A DNA stretch of 64,000 nt from Prorocentrum cordatum (GCA_963575745.1 CAUYUJ010011159.1:231083-295082); one strand, 5' to 3'; positions 8,573-18,990 are shown, counted from the first letter of the stretch. The notes: generated by a model from the sequence alone, not told the origin. Made by a program: numbers and translations.

Positions 8573-9530
8573 ATTGACCATGCGTTCAAGACATATACTG
8601 CAGCACACTTTAGAGGCTAGTATGATGTCATCCACATACCTGCCCGTGGCCACAGACCGACGACGCCGGGGGAACATCTTGTCAGACTGGAATTCCAAAT
8701 CACTCAGGACCGTATGCAGTATAGCCCCACTAAGGGGCCCCCCGATCGGGATTCCCCGGACTTGCTGAACCACCAGGCCACATATGACGAATAGCCTCAT
8801 ACCCAGGAAACCCTCGAGAGCCCGACGGATACTTTTGAGGAACCAGACGGTACGGTCCCAAAGACGCTGATCAGCTCCACCACCGAAGAAGACGTGAGAA
8901 CGCTGAGTACGCATCACAGTAATACAGCGCCGCTTTTTCTCCGACTCCAGTTGGTCGAACAGCCGGTCGAGGCAATCGTAGATGTGGTCGAGGGCGATGG
9001 CCTCATAGGCCTGGCCCGCATCCCCGACCACGAGACCAGGGCTGAGCATACAACGGCCGCACCCACGGCAGCAGCACGGTTCGCCAGGCGGATGAGAGTC
9101 CAGCTGAGTGAACCGTGCCACAAAGCTGGGAACCGTCGTGTCGAGAGACGCAAAGGCCCAGCCTGGATACACTTGGTTCGCCAGGAAAGTGAGAGCACGG
9201 CTGAGGGAGCGATACAGCATACGGGATGGTAAACGTACGAAGCTGCATATATAACGAAAGCAACTGTGTTGAGGTTTAGTGCATGTGTGACGACCTTCAG
9301 CTGGTACCGAAACACCCCCATCCCAGCACTTCAATTTAATAGTATTGTAAACATAAGGAAGATGTCCTTGGTTAAGCGCCCCTCCCCGCGTGCCCGCATG
9401 GACTTAGGGATGGTGTAGCCATAGAGCAGGCGATACCAAGATAGCACAGCAGCAACCGATGTGTTAACCACGCGCCAGCGGTCACGCGCATGACTGAGCA
9501 TGCAAAGCCACCGAGGAAGTTGGTACAAGC
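7808..9530 (-). pseudogene. Reverse transcriptase of Penelope-like type, copy 2 (YVDD intact, N-terminal frameshift)
   Basis: An uninterrupted frame from 9334 to 7808 gives 508 codons: Cys cluster 87-95, motif A D105 in GDAGQAYEAI, motif B RGIPIGGPLSGAI at 193-205, motif C YVDD at 233-236, then an Ile-Tyr repeat at 256-265 encoded by a (TA)n tract that stays in frame, and a PYLEATLFL block at 287-295. The true 3' end of the RT is uncertain, because the last 100 codons are Arg/Ser-rich and overlap the Gly-rich ORF. Upstream, a one-base deletion near 9377 relative to copy 1 (AAGCGCCCC for AAGTCCCCCC) shifts the fingers region into the frame ending at 9331. Confidence 0.75.
8541..8569. repeat. 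(TA)n microsatellite inside the RT reading frame, copy 2
   Basis: About 14 TA units. On the minus strand they encode alternating Ile-Tyr right after the catalytic core and keep the frame open. Confidence 0.9.
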
Positions 9531-11371
9531 GGTTGGCCCGCCATAAAAGCGTTTGGATCCTTATCCTCAACCGTAAAGCATGTCCCGCTGGGCCCAGCCG
9601 AGGCCCGATCTTCAAATTGTCGTCGAGTCGCCGTAACGTCGTGATACCGTCGTTCGTCAGGGGTAGGAATCGGGCAGGGGCGCTGACGAGGGGGACGATA
9701 CGACGGGTAAGCGTGCCGATCCAAGCCTTGAGAGCCAAGCCAGCGTTTACATGATAGAATAGTAGTGTCGCGATATGGGGTAGATTGCGTGAGCAGGGGT
9801 ATGCGACCGTTGAGAGGTACTCGCTGCAAATCGTCACCACGAGCGGCGGCAGCAAAGTCAGACATGCTGAGGCGATCGAGCTCTGTGAACTCGGTCGTGC
9901 GAAAAGCCCGCGCGATGTCCGTGAAACGCTTGCGCATTGTGAGCAACGGCCGAGGCATCAGCCAGATGGACCGAACCGCCCAGTTAGCCCAAGCCGGCCT
10001 GGACGGACGAGCCTGCTGGATGGTCTGAGCCAGCCATGTCTGAACATGTTGGGCCTCCCAAGCGTCATCAACTTTAATAATCGTTTCACCTGGCTTGGGA
10101 AGACCAACCGACTGCAAGCGCGTAGCAAGTGCAGACCTAACACGGGTCCGATCCATCCAATGAGGAAAGAGAGTGTTGAGCTCCCGCAAAGTGTAGAGGT
10201 AACCTGCTCCGAACTTGCGTCGTCGACAAACTATATCCCGATCAACATCTTTGGTAGATAAGGCTAGCCATCTAAGGAGTAGGAGCAAACATTCTTGATC
10301 ATAAATGTTAAGTGGTCCGTGTAAGTGCCGACCGTCAGCATGCCGAGCGAGTAGTATATCATATAGATCGTGCAACCTATGCTGTAGAAGGTGTTGCCAT
10401 CTATGCCGTGCTACAAGATGTGCCGAGAAGCCTAAACGCCGTGTGCACTGAGCGTCGATACGTCGATCATACCATGCTTGTTGAAGTACCGTGTGCTCAT
10501 GCGTGACGGGGTCGTGTGCTCGACGTTGCGCGCGACGACGACGTGCACGAGGATGAGAGCGATACCGAGCCCGAAGACGGCCGAGATGAGGGTTAGGTAA
10601 GTTGTTCGCCTCAGGGCGAGCATACGCTATGTGTGCGCTCTCCAGAGCGTGCGCGCGAGATGTAGGTGCGAGGGCCACGAAGAACATGATGAGCCACTTC
10701 TGACAGCCCGGGGCCAGATGGAGGCACCTGCTTTGCTCCTTGGTGGGGGCCCCTTGCGAGACACACCTAAGCCCACGGAGATGCTCGCGGAACCGACCGA
10801 CCCCTCCAGAGATGGCCGACGAGCCACGGACCAGAGCCCCTTGACCAATAGAGAGCCCTCGGGAACCCATTTGGTAGACGAAGCTGAGGTTGTGGGGCCC
10901 TTGACCAGAGAGCTGGAACGGGTCCTGGATGCACCGAGCCTGGGGGAGGAAAAACCCGAAAAGCTCCAGAGCCTGGCATAGGTCGGCTTCTCCTGGGCGA
11001 GCCAACGCAGACTGCAACACAGGTGGTCGGCAATGGCAAAGGCGTCGGGCTTGACCCCGTGCTTTTCGGCCTCCAGTGAGAAGGCGGCGTAGCCGACATA
11101 TAGTTAAGCACGAAGTAAGAGCGAGCGCCAATACACTCACATGGGCAGAAACTCCAGAGACCATTGCACACTCCAAAGCTTCCCGCTGCAACACGTGAAC
11201 GGCATCAATGAACGTCTCCGAGGGAAAAGCACAAAGAATTTGCCATAAATTTGCCGACAGCAAAGAGGCCATAGATGATGAGTGCGGCTTATGCGACCGA
11301 AAGTTGGAGTAGACTGCCAGCGTTGACGGCCAACCTGAGATAATGTGAATACCACGAACCATGGCTGACAC
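9482..11371 (-). CDS. GIY-YIG endonuclease domain ORF, copy 2
   Basis: 629 codons, the same length as copy 1. The nuclease block reads VYQMGSRGLSIGQGALVRG, so the YIG tyrosine at residue 174 is Ser here, while the RFREH His, the Glu in ALESAHIAY and the PEANN Asn are kept. A Tyr-to-Ser change in the YIG element would probably lower or end nuclease activity. The membrane ORF ends 75 bp upstream, and the C-terminus overlaps the start of the RT region in another frame, as in copy 1. Confidence 0.7.
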   Translation of the reverse strand: MSAMVRGIHIISGWPSTLAVYSNFRSHKPHSSSMASLLSANLWQILCAFPSETFIDAVHVLQREALECAMVSGVSAHVSVLALALTSCLTICRLRRLLTGGRKARGQARRLCHCRPPVLQSALARPGEADLCQALELFGFFLPQARCIQDPFQLSGQGPHNLSFVYQMGSRGLSIGQGALVRGSSAISGGVGRFREHLRGLRCVSQGAPTKEQSRCLHLAPGCQKWLIMFFVALAPTSRAHALESAHIAYARPEANNLPNPHLGRLRARYRSHPRARRRRAQRRAHDPVTHEHTVLQQAWYDRRIDAQCTRRLGFSAHLVARHRWQHLLQHRLHDLYDILLARHADGRHLHGPLNIYDQECLLLLLRWLALSTKDVDRDIVCRRRKFGAGYLYTLRELNTLFPHWMDRTRVRSALATRLQSVGLPKPGETIIKVDDAWEAQHVQTWLAQTIQQARPSRPAWANWAVRSIWLMPRPLLTMRKRFTDIARAFRTTEFTELDRLSMSDFAAAARGDDLQRVPLNGRIPLLTQSTPYRDTTILSCKRWLGSQGLDRHAYPSYRPPRQRPCPIPTPDERRYHDVTATRRQFEDRASAGPSGTCFTVEDKDPNAFMAGQPLVPTSSVALHAQSCA

Positions 11372-11445
11372 CAGTCAGACACCACCAAGTTGTGAAAAGG
11401 GCGACCGTGTAGCCATATGTTGAGATATACTTGATCTGACCTCGA

Positions 11446-12588
11446 CTACAAAGTACCCGATGCTTGAGCGTTCGTGATACATAAGAAGAATACCACTATC
11501 ACCAGAACAGCCCGCCAAGGTGAAGACGCACAGACACGAAGATCGGTACCAATCGTTGCAACATTTTCTTGGGAGCGTCTGACTGGCGACGGAACCTGGG
11601 ACAGCCTCGAGGAGCAGCTGCCCGGGGATTGCGTTCTGACGCCTTGCGCTCTGACGCCTGGCCGTGAAGTAGACGTGGACGAGTAACGAAGTGGCGACTG
11701 AACCTGGGACAGCCTCGAGGTGCAGCTGCCCAGGGTCTGCGTTCTAACGCCACGCGTTCTAACGCCTGGCCGTGAAGTTGACGGGTGACGGTGTGGCGAC
11801 GGAACCTGGGACAGCTTCGAGAAACCGCTGCCCAGGGTTTGCGTTCTAACGCCGGGTGATCGAACGCCAATCCGTGAAGTTGACTGGTCACGAAGTGGCG
11901 ACGGAACCTCGGACAGGGTCGAGGAGCCCCTGCCCAGGGTTTTCGTTCTAACGCCTTGCGTTCTAACGCCACGAGTGAAAACAATGAGATACCCAAGAAA
12001 TGTTAACAGCGAGGCAATCCAACCGACTAGCCAATTGAGCGCTGCAGGAGACCAGGAAGAGAGACGAGAATACATGTAGGTAGCACTGAACGTTACGATG
12101 CCAAAGAAGTACACAGTCATGGAGACAGTCTCGAAGGGCACGAAGTGAAACATAGCTGCGAGAGTCGCTGACCACATGTAGGAGTAGAAGCCGAGCATCA
12201 GGGTTGCCGCACCTGCCGCGCGGCAAGCCACTGGTGGAAGGCCGCCAGGTACTCGGGGCTGGCCTGGAACAGCTCGTGCTCCGCTCTGAGCTGCACGAAG
12301 GCCCGATAGCACAGACGCGTCATGTGATTGTACCCACGGTGAGTATGATACGTCGGAGCGTGAATCCGACAAAACTCGCACAGCCATCGATCGTCCCGCG
12401 GACGGATAAACCTGCCAATATAACGCAACAACTCTCGATCCGCGAAAACGTGGTCCCGATACATCGCTGCTCTTGAGACTGAAGATACCACCAATCTGAG
12501 AAGCCACCAGAAAGAGATCGTGATATCGAAACACGTAGGATATGGATGTCTGGGTGTGGTACACGAAGTCCGAAGATAAACGCTCCAC
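11446..12588 (-). CDS. Multi-pass membrane protein ORF with 34-residue repeats, copy 2
   Basis: 380 codons, near-identical to the ORF at 3833-4975, with the same four hydrophobic segments and four in-frame repeats (DNA units beginning at 11584, 11692, 11794 and 11896). The overlapping frame 12602-12198 again looks more coding-like in the N-terminal third. Differences from copy 1 are scattered substitutions. Both copies keep the ORF open, but with so recent a duplication that says little about selection. Confidence 0.5.
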   Translation of the reverse strand: MERLSSDFVYHTQTSISYVFRYHDLFLVASQIGGIFSLKSSDVSGPRFRGSRVVALYWQVYPSAGRSMAVRVLSDSRSDVSYSPWVQSHDASVLSGLRAAQSGARAVPGQPRVPGGLPPVACRAAGAATLMLGFYSYMWSATLAAMFHFVPFETVSMTVYFFGIVTFSATYMYSRLSSWSPAALNWLVGWIASLLTFLGYLIVFTRGVRTQGVRTKTLGRGSSTLSEVPSPLRDQSTSRIGVRSPGVRTQTLGSGFSKLSQVPSPHRHPSTSRPGVRTRGVRTQTLGSCTSRLSQVQSPLRYSSTSTSRPGVRAQGVRTQSPGSCSSRLSQVPSPVRRSQENVATIGTDLRVCASSPWRAVLVIVVFFLCITNAQASGTL

Positions 12589-13029
12589 GCTCCCAGAAAC
12601 ACACTTGTGATGAGTTAAGTTCTGAAACGCGTATTGTTGATGTTAGGCGCCGCTCACCCCCTTGTTGTGCTGGTCGGTGCAGTCCGCGAAGCGTAACTGA
12701 TTAGACAGGCAAGCCAACGACGATGATGAAGCGTTCCTTTCAACTCCAATCGCGAGAACTATCCAGCAGCACGGAGAGCCGAGAAATCTCTGCGGCCTCG
12801 AACGGGCCTTGAGCGGCGCCCTAAACCCTCCAGTGCTGGAGGACTTGACGTGAAAAGGCTATGTGGTGTGTGAGGCGGCATATATACATACAAGGGCTGC
12901 AATCTAAACGCGTGTGTTGAGACAACCTCTGAATTAGCTACGCACATGTTGCATGTGTGGCCTGGCCCCAGGACATCCCCGAGCTCGCTAGAGCAGAAAA
13001 TGATGTCCTCGCACATCTTCAAGATTGAA

Positions 13030-13032
<3 letters not shown>

Positions 13033-13069
<37 letters not shown>

Positions 13070-13098
13070 GCACACACACACACATACACACACACACT
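13033..13098. repeat. (CA)n/(CACG)n microsatellite at duplication boundary, copy 2
   Basis: A CA run with CACG interruptions, at the position where similarity to copy 1 ends. The sequence to its right is unrelated to 5513 onward. Confidence 0.9.
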
Positions 13099-14746
13099 TT
13101 TTTAAAATTCATGTCATACCGCTTGCGGCGACGTCCGGTCGGGCGCCCACGCCCGCGCCCGCCCGCGGGCGAGTCGCGCGGTGCCGTCAGTCCCCGCGGC
13201 GGCCCACTCAGCCCTCACCTTAACGCTGCGGGCGGTAGGGAGAGCTGCCAGGTGGCCCCGGTTTGGTAGAGGTCTTTCACTCCCCATCGTTGGCCCCCCA
13301 AGGAGTGCGAGTGCTCGCCAGCCCAGGCCGCCCATGGGCCCCGCTCGCGTCAGGGGCATCCACGCGTCGCCCCGGGGCCTGGCCAGCATCACACGAGCAA
13401 CATCGCGGAGAAAAGGCAAGCAGCAGCAGCGATTGGCAGAGCCCCATACCATCTCCTGCATGCTGGGGCCAATGCCCCGACACGGCGAGCGCACAGACCC
13501 CCTGCCTGGTCCGCACCCGAGGGGTGCGACGGCAGCGCGCGCCGCCATGGGGGGGCGAGGCCGGACAACAGGGAGAGCGGGAGCAACAGTAGAGGGCAAA
13601 GCGCGCTGACACATGGCGCGGGGGGCTGACGAGGCGCGCAGCTGGCGGCAGCACCCGGACAGCTGTCCGCTCGCAGTGGTCTAGTGCTAGCGGGTGACGC
13701 GCCCATGTCTCCACCTCATCGCACAGCGCCACCCCCTGGGCAACGATCGGGGGCCCTCCCCACCCACTGGACCATGCCCAGGTGCGGCGAATGCCCCTGG
13801 CGCTCCAGGGCGTGCGAAGCGGAGGAGGAGGGGAAAGAGCGAGGGCGGAAACAGGTTTGCCCACCCGAACACCCAGGACTGTGATTAGATGCGGCGCGCG
13901 CCCTTTGCACCCCAGAGACATCGCGAGGGCCTAGGATGGCGGAAGCAAAGGGAGGGCGGCAGAGCGGCAGCACCGAGAGGAAAGAACGCAAGCCACACGC
14001 GCACACCCTGCTTATCCCAAGTGCGCCCTGCAAATCGCTACAGCAACATAGCGAATTTGAGCCACGCGCGTCTCCTCAGGCACTCCTTCCCTGAACAGCT
14101 GGAACAATGCGAGGGCGCGGGCAGGGGGGGCAGGAAGAGCAATCGTTGACCACACTCACCGCGGGCGCGCGGGGGGTCCGCACTGGCCGCAATGGGGCGC
14201 GGCAGCCTGGGGGCGAGGAAGGGCGAGGAAAAAAAGGCCTACAAGGCGTGCACTACACTAGCCGCCGCAACAACTACTTGATGCGCGCCTTTGGGAGTTC
14301 TACTTTTTCGAAATGACGCAGTGCGTCGCTGGATACATGTACAAGTTGCGCCAAAATGGCCGCGTAGACAATACCAACCATAGGGTCCAGAAGAAACGCA
14401 GGAGCACGCCGTGCAACGTGCTAGGTGAACGAATGGAGAAGGCAATGCAAATCTCAAGCTCGAGGTGTGTGCGTGCACTTGTGTGTAGTAGCCACGGTTG
14501 GCACTTGGCTTTCTAGACTAGACATGCGCGTGGTACGCGTGTGTTGTAGGCGAGCCTGTCTGCTTGCACGTGTGGCCTAAATGCTGTCTGTATGAGTGTG
14601 CGTGACAAGGTAGAACACTTGTGCGTATTAGTCGTGCTTCAGGAATGGCTTCCCTTTGTCGATCTAGCGGCGTGCAACATCATCGGGGTTGCCCAAAGCG
14701 CTGATGTCATGTACTGGTCCCTGCCTCATCCCTCCATCCTCCAGCA

Positions 14747-14767
14747 CCATAGCCATTTTGTCTTTTC
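14747..14767 (+). other. Possible relict spliced-leader sequence
   Basis: CCATAGCCATTTTGTCT matches the dinoflagellate spliced leader (CCGTAGCCATTTTGGCT) at 15 of 17 positions, with no match beyond. Relict leaders mark genes retroposed from trans-spliced mRNA. The downstream sequence is GC-rich and I cannot identify a gene in it, so this could be chance. Confidence 0.3.
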
Positions 14768-15495
14768 ATTTCCTACCTCTGCGGCGGGGCCCGGAGCGCA
14801 ACGCAGCCGCGCGCGCGCCGCCCCGCCCCCCCCCCCCGCGCGCGGCCCCTTCAGGTCGCAGCCGCTCCTGCGAGCCCGAGGCACGGGCCACGGGCCTGGC
14901 CCCGTCCGGGGTAGGGTCTTTCACCCCCGTCGTGGGTCAGCCCAGGCGCCAACGCAAGCAACGGCGCCCTGGCCAAACAGCCAGTGCGACCCCTGCCTGA
15001 CCGGCACCTCGAGAAAGAGCCCGACGACAGAGCGCGCGCCCCCCCCTTCCGCAGTCGACTGCGCAGGGAGCAGCAGAGCCTCAGGTTCGGGGAAGGGGGA
15101 GAGAAGTGGGCGAGGCAGTGGGAAAAGCGCGCCGGAGAAAAGCCGATTCACCTTTCGGCGGCGCGTCTAAACGGTTGCTGGCCAATGAAGCCACGGAGCG
15201 CGGGGGCTACGAACATAATGCGATGCCATCGTTGGGCCAGCTGGGGCCCGTCTCGACAGAGCTGGTACACGTACAAGCTAACGTAAGACAGCAGTGGGAG
15301 GAGGGCGCGGGCCTCCAAATCGGCGCGCCGCGCAGCCTGCGCGGGGCAACTGCGCAGAGCATGAGCAATGTCAACCTTCACCGCGTCGCATGCCGCTCAG
15401 GCTAACATCACGCAGTAAAGCGCAGCGCAGGCTGAGCGATGGCTGAGCCTCACGCAGCTAGTGGCGAGATGCCGGGTGGGCGTCGACATCTGGGA

Positions 15496-16222
15496 TGGGC
15501 GTTGCTCGGCTACGCGTAAGAGTGACCCTTGGCCAGGGTGACCTTTAGTGTTGGCCCTAATGGTGTCGGACAGATTTGCTTGCGGAGTGCGCGCGGCCTC
15601 GCGTCGGCGCACGCTGCGCCAGTCTGCGATCGCATCAGGGCGCGCTTGATTCAGGGCGCGCCCCTCGCAATCGATCGCAACGCATGCGCGGTGCATTATG
15701 CCGCGCGCTTCGTTCGGCGAGGGGGGGCCCAGTCGAGCGGGCGACGTGCGCTCCGCTTTGAGACTGGTCCCAAATCGTCCTGGGATAACTTTGACTAACT
15801 TTGACTAATTGTGAATATCTTTTCCCATTCCGCGCTTTACAATTCAATTCTTTACGATTGAAAGTTATTCGCGGCCGCAGGGGAGGCAAGTTTCGGCCCG
15901 TTTTCGGCCTTGACGCCAGACCCTGTCAGACGTCATCGCGATGCGGCCCGGCAGTGCTAGAACATTCCGCGGTGGCGCCCGATTGCGTCTGGCTTCGCAG
16001 AGCTCTCGGGCGGGTGTTCTGGGGCGCCCAGAACGAATTGGCGGAAGTCCGCAATTGCCTGCTGGCGCTAGGGATCTATCGAAGCGCGCCCCACCGATCG
16101 CTGATGCAATCCGACGGCCTCGGCTTGCGCGGTTGCTCCAGGCCCCCACGGGCCCAGGCCCCCTAAGGCCGCGCATCAAAGGGCACTCTTGCCTAGGGTC
16201 ACTCTTACTTGTCGCCGAGTTG
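15496..16222. repeat. Imperfect inverted repeat, arms of about 50 bp or more
   Basis: The reverse complement of 15496-15545 aligns with 16171-16222 at roughly three bases in four, sharing AGGGTCACTCTTAC and GCCGAG. Weaker similarity seems to extend inward. The spacer is about 620 bp. Confidence 0.5.
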
Positions 16223-16989
16223 CGAGATCGGCCACGCGGGCTGCCACCACGCTCGCCCAGGTGGTGCAAGAGAGGCGGCGCGCTAACTGAAGCATGCGAC
16301 TGCCAGGGTGGTCAGAAGGTTGCACCAGGAGGCGCGCACGCGCCATGATTGCACGCTCGAGCATCCGTGTTCCCAGCCTGCACGTCCAGCCACACTGAGC
16401 GACCACTACCGCAGCTGGCACGGGGGGCCGCAGGTGCACGCCCAGAGCTTCCTGACCCACGCGGCTTGCATGCGGTTGAGTAAGTGCTCTGCCCGCTGGG
16501 CCAATAACAAAAACGGGGATGGGCAAAGGACGGCTGCCTCAACCCGAAGGGGAGCCTGCGCCGACAGCACGGGCAGGCCGAATCCCCCGCTTTCACCGGC
16601 AAGGCCGACCTTTTGGTCGACACCTGGGCAACCTACCCAACCGGGGCCTGGGCTCCCCGCGACAGCCACGGCCGCTGTTTTGCCAAAGCACAATTGAAAT
16701 CCGCGCCAAGGGCGCGCGCAAGCCTGCTGCAGGCGGACCCAGGCTCAGCCGGGACGACGGCTCGAAGGGCGCCTGGGGACGGGCGCGCCATTGTCCAGTC
16801 ATAGGAGAGCCGCCGGGCTCCGCTGCGCGATCTGCCTCGGGAGAGTTCGCGCGTGCCCGCTCAGCCAAACCCGCCGCGGCCTGTCGATCCGGCGCGCCCT
16901 CGCCAAGTCCCGCTGCTGCGATCCGGCGCGCAATCAGCGCGGCTGCAGCAGGCGACGGGGGAAAAGGGGCGCGGAGGGGAAGCGCAGGG

Positions 16990-17432
16990 GCGGGGCCAAC
17001 GCCGATAGGGCAGGCGCGGCAGACTGCAGGCGGGAACCACGTCGCGCATCCGTTCGGCAGGACTGCGCGCACTGCATCAGCCAACCACTTCACCTCTGCA
17101 TTGAAAAGGAGGGAAGAGAAGCGCTTACCCTGAGTGGTGCCACATGGCAGACGAAAGTTCTGGGTTGTCTGTCCCTGGAGGGCTACGCGCTGGGTGTCCC
17201 TGCGAACGAAATCATCTAGCAAGAGCCAGTCGTCCTCGGTCACCCCGCCCAGGAATGATGACGAAAGCATCGCGCCATGCGAGGCAACATCGACTGCCCA
17301 CCGCAGGTCAGTGATCGCCCAATGCGTGCGTAACGCTTGCATGGCGCGGAGCTGAGCGTGGAGCAGCAGCGCAAGCAGAACAAGCAGGGGGTCACCGACC
17401 CCACCCTTCTGGCCAACCCCACAATACTGCAT
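16990..17432 (-). pseudogene. Reverse transcriptase fragment of non-LTR type
   Basis: The minus-strand frame contains LRTHWAITDLRWAVDVASHG, DDWLLLDDFVRRDTQRVALQ, LPCGTTQGKRFSSLLFNA and EVKWLADAVRAVLP. The GTTQGKRFSSLLFN block resembles RT motif B (QG then F) of dinoflagellate LINE-like elements. No YxDD box follows before the sequence turns low-complexity near 16990, so only a small part of the palm is present. It is a dead fragment in GC-rich DNA. Confidence 0.55.
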
Positions 17433-18030
17433 GAGGGTGGGCCTACTTAGTCAAGAGGGCATCCACAACAGCGGACATGACCGTGGATATGAAAATTGGT
17501 CGGAGGCAATCGACTGCGCGCGCCGCTCGAGGCCCCGATTTGTGGAGCGGTGTGGATTGCCTCTCAGACCAACAGGTGCTGGTCAGCCCGACCGACCAGA
17601 GAAGTTCGCCAGGGCAAGCGCGAGGCGGCGGCCCTGGTGGCAAGACGACTTGGCCGAAGCATAACAACCGCGAAGTGCACTAGACGAGGCCTTGAAAGAT
17701 GTCAGCGCGTCTTCCAGTTCAGCCAGAGCGCATGATCGACGGGGGCGCCTGCCAGGGTCAACGCCAGCCCGGGCAGCGCCAGACTGCTGGCGTGCGAAAT
17801 TTGGCGCCCTTGAGACCGAATGCGCCGAATTGCGCGCTGTCAGCAACGGGCGCGTCTGCGCCTAAAATCGTGCCCTGAACGCAATTCCGGACGCTGCGCC
17901 CAAGCACATGCGTTCAGGCTCGGATTGTGGGTTCAGGCGCGCCTGCGCCCGCATTACACGGAATCGCGCTTTGCGATGCCTGCCGCGCCTGTCGCGCTCC
18001 AATCTGATTTTGTTTTTTTTGGGGCTCGCT
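17433..18030. other. No gene seen
   Basis: Mixed GC-rich sequence. The short frames have no recognisable motif. Confidence 0.4.
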
Positions 18031-18600
18031 TCTACCAATATTCTCTTTCTCGCCCTGTTTGCAAGAATATTGTGGCATGCGCCAGTACCTGTGGAATGCA
18101 TTTCTTAATCTTCAGCGGCGGGGCGCCGATTAGTTTCCCGCTATCGGCCGCCGTGCTGAATAATGTTTTTTTTTTTTTTTTTGGGGGGGGGGGTCTTTCT
18201 CCCAGAGAATAATGCACCGTGGGCGACCCTACGCGACAGAGGAACTCTGAGCGCATTCACAAGAGAAGTGCGATATAGATCCATGTGTTTGTCGCCGAAA
18301 GCGCTCTTGCAAATCTTCTCTGTCTCTCGTCCTGCCTGCAAGAGTAGTAACTGCGCTAGTACATTTGTAATGTGCGCATTCATCTTCGGCGTCGGCGCCT
18401 GCGCCGCGGGGCGCCGATTAGATTCCCATTATTGCGCGCCGAGCTGAATAATGTTGGGGGGTTCTTGCTCCCAGTGAATAATGCCTCGTGGGCTGCCCTA
18501 CGCGACAGAGGAATTCTGAGCGCGTTTGTGAAAGGATTGCAATATGGACCCACTCCTTCGTCGCCGAAGGCGCCCCTCGCAATTTTCTCTTTCTCAACAG
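18031..18600. repeat. Tandem repeat with about 289-bp unit, roughly two copies
   Basis: GGGCGCCGATTAG recurs at about 18121 and 18410, followed in both by CTGAATAATGTT, a homopolymer-rich stretch, CCCAGNGAATAATGC, CTACGCGACAGAGGAA and TCGCCGAA. A partial copy precedes at 18031-18120. The first full unit contains a poly-T/poly-G run at 18167-18192. Confidence 0.75.
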
Positions 18601-18614
18601 CCCAAAATTCTGCA

Positions 18615-18790
18615 ACAGTTACAAGGATGGAGGGCTGGCGTGGTTCAAAGTGCAGCTCTCGTCTCAGCGCCGTGCACTCTCGTCTTTAAAGTTTGTGACA
18701 CCTGCAAGGATCGAGGGCTGGTGTGGTTCAAAATCCAGGTCTCGCCTTCGCGCCGCGCACGTGCGTCTTCGTCTTCGTCGTCGCATCGCC
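18615..18790. repeat. Two diverged copies of an 80-bp direct repeat
   Basis: AAGGATNGAGGGCTGG followed by GTGGTTCAAA occurs at about 18622 and 18706, with similar flanks. TCGTCTTCG simple sequence follows to about 18850. Confidence 0.65.
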
Positions 18791-18990
18791 GTCGTAGTCG
18801 TAATCGCACACGGACTCGTTATCGTCTTCGTCTTCGTCTTCGTCGTCGGACCGACCGAACTATAATTATTGTCCGCTATTGTCGGGCGGGGTCGTTATTC
18901 CGAGTTGTCAATAATTTCGCCCGAGTGATATGTATTGCCCATCTACTGGCCAAGGTATCTTGAAAGACTTATCGGGGCTACAATTATGTA

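Larger units (their letters stand above)
7603..13098 (-). mobile_element. Penelope-like retroelement unit, upstream copy (copy 2), 5'-truncated
   Basis: This copy matches 1-5503 base for base with few substitutions and indels. On the minus strand it lies upstream of copy 1 and joins it head to tail through the Gly-rich ORF. Homology ends inside the CA run at 13033-13098, so it lacks the first membrane ORF and anything further 5'. A 5'-truncated upstream copy followed by a longer one is the usual genomic form of Penelope-like elements, whose tandem parts act as pseudo-LTRs. Confidence 0.6.
13099..16590. other. GC-rich region without a convincing gene
   Basis: Open frames here are Arg/Pro/Ala-rich and change character with every frame, as expected from GC-rich non-coding DNA. 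Two items stand out: a spliced-leader-like 21-mer at 14747 and an imperfect inverted repeat at 15496/16220. GGTCTTTCAC occurs twice (near 13271 and 14913) in similar surroundings. Nothing else could be supported. Confidence 0.5.

Noticed and set aside
1-13098. The 7.6-kb duplication as a pure assembly artefact
   Set aside because: The copies differ by many scattered substitutions, indels and microsatellite lengths, so they are distinct loci, though long reads would settle it.
13277-13921. 214-codon minus-strand ORF
   Set aside because: Arg/Pro/Ser-rich, overlaps equally long frames on the other strand, and has no recognisable motif.
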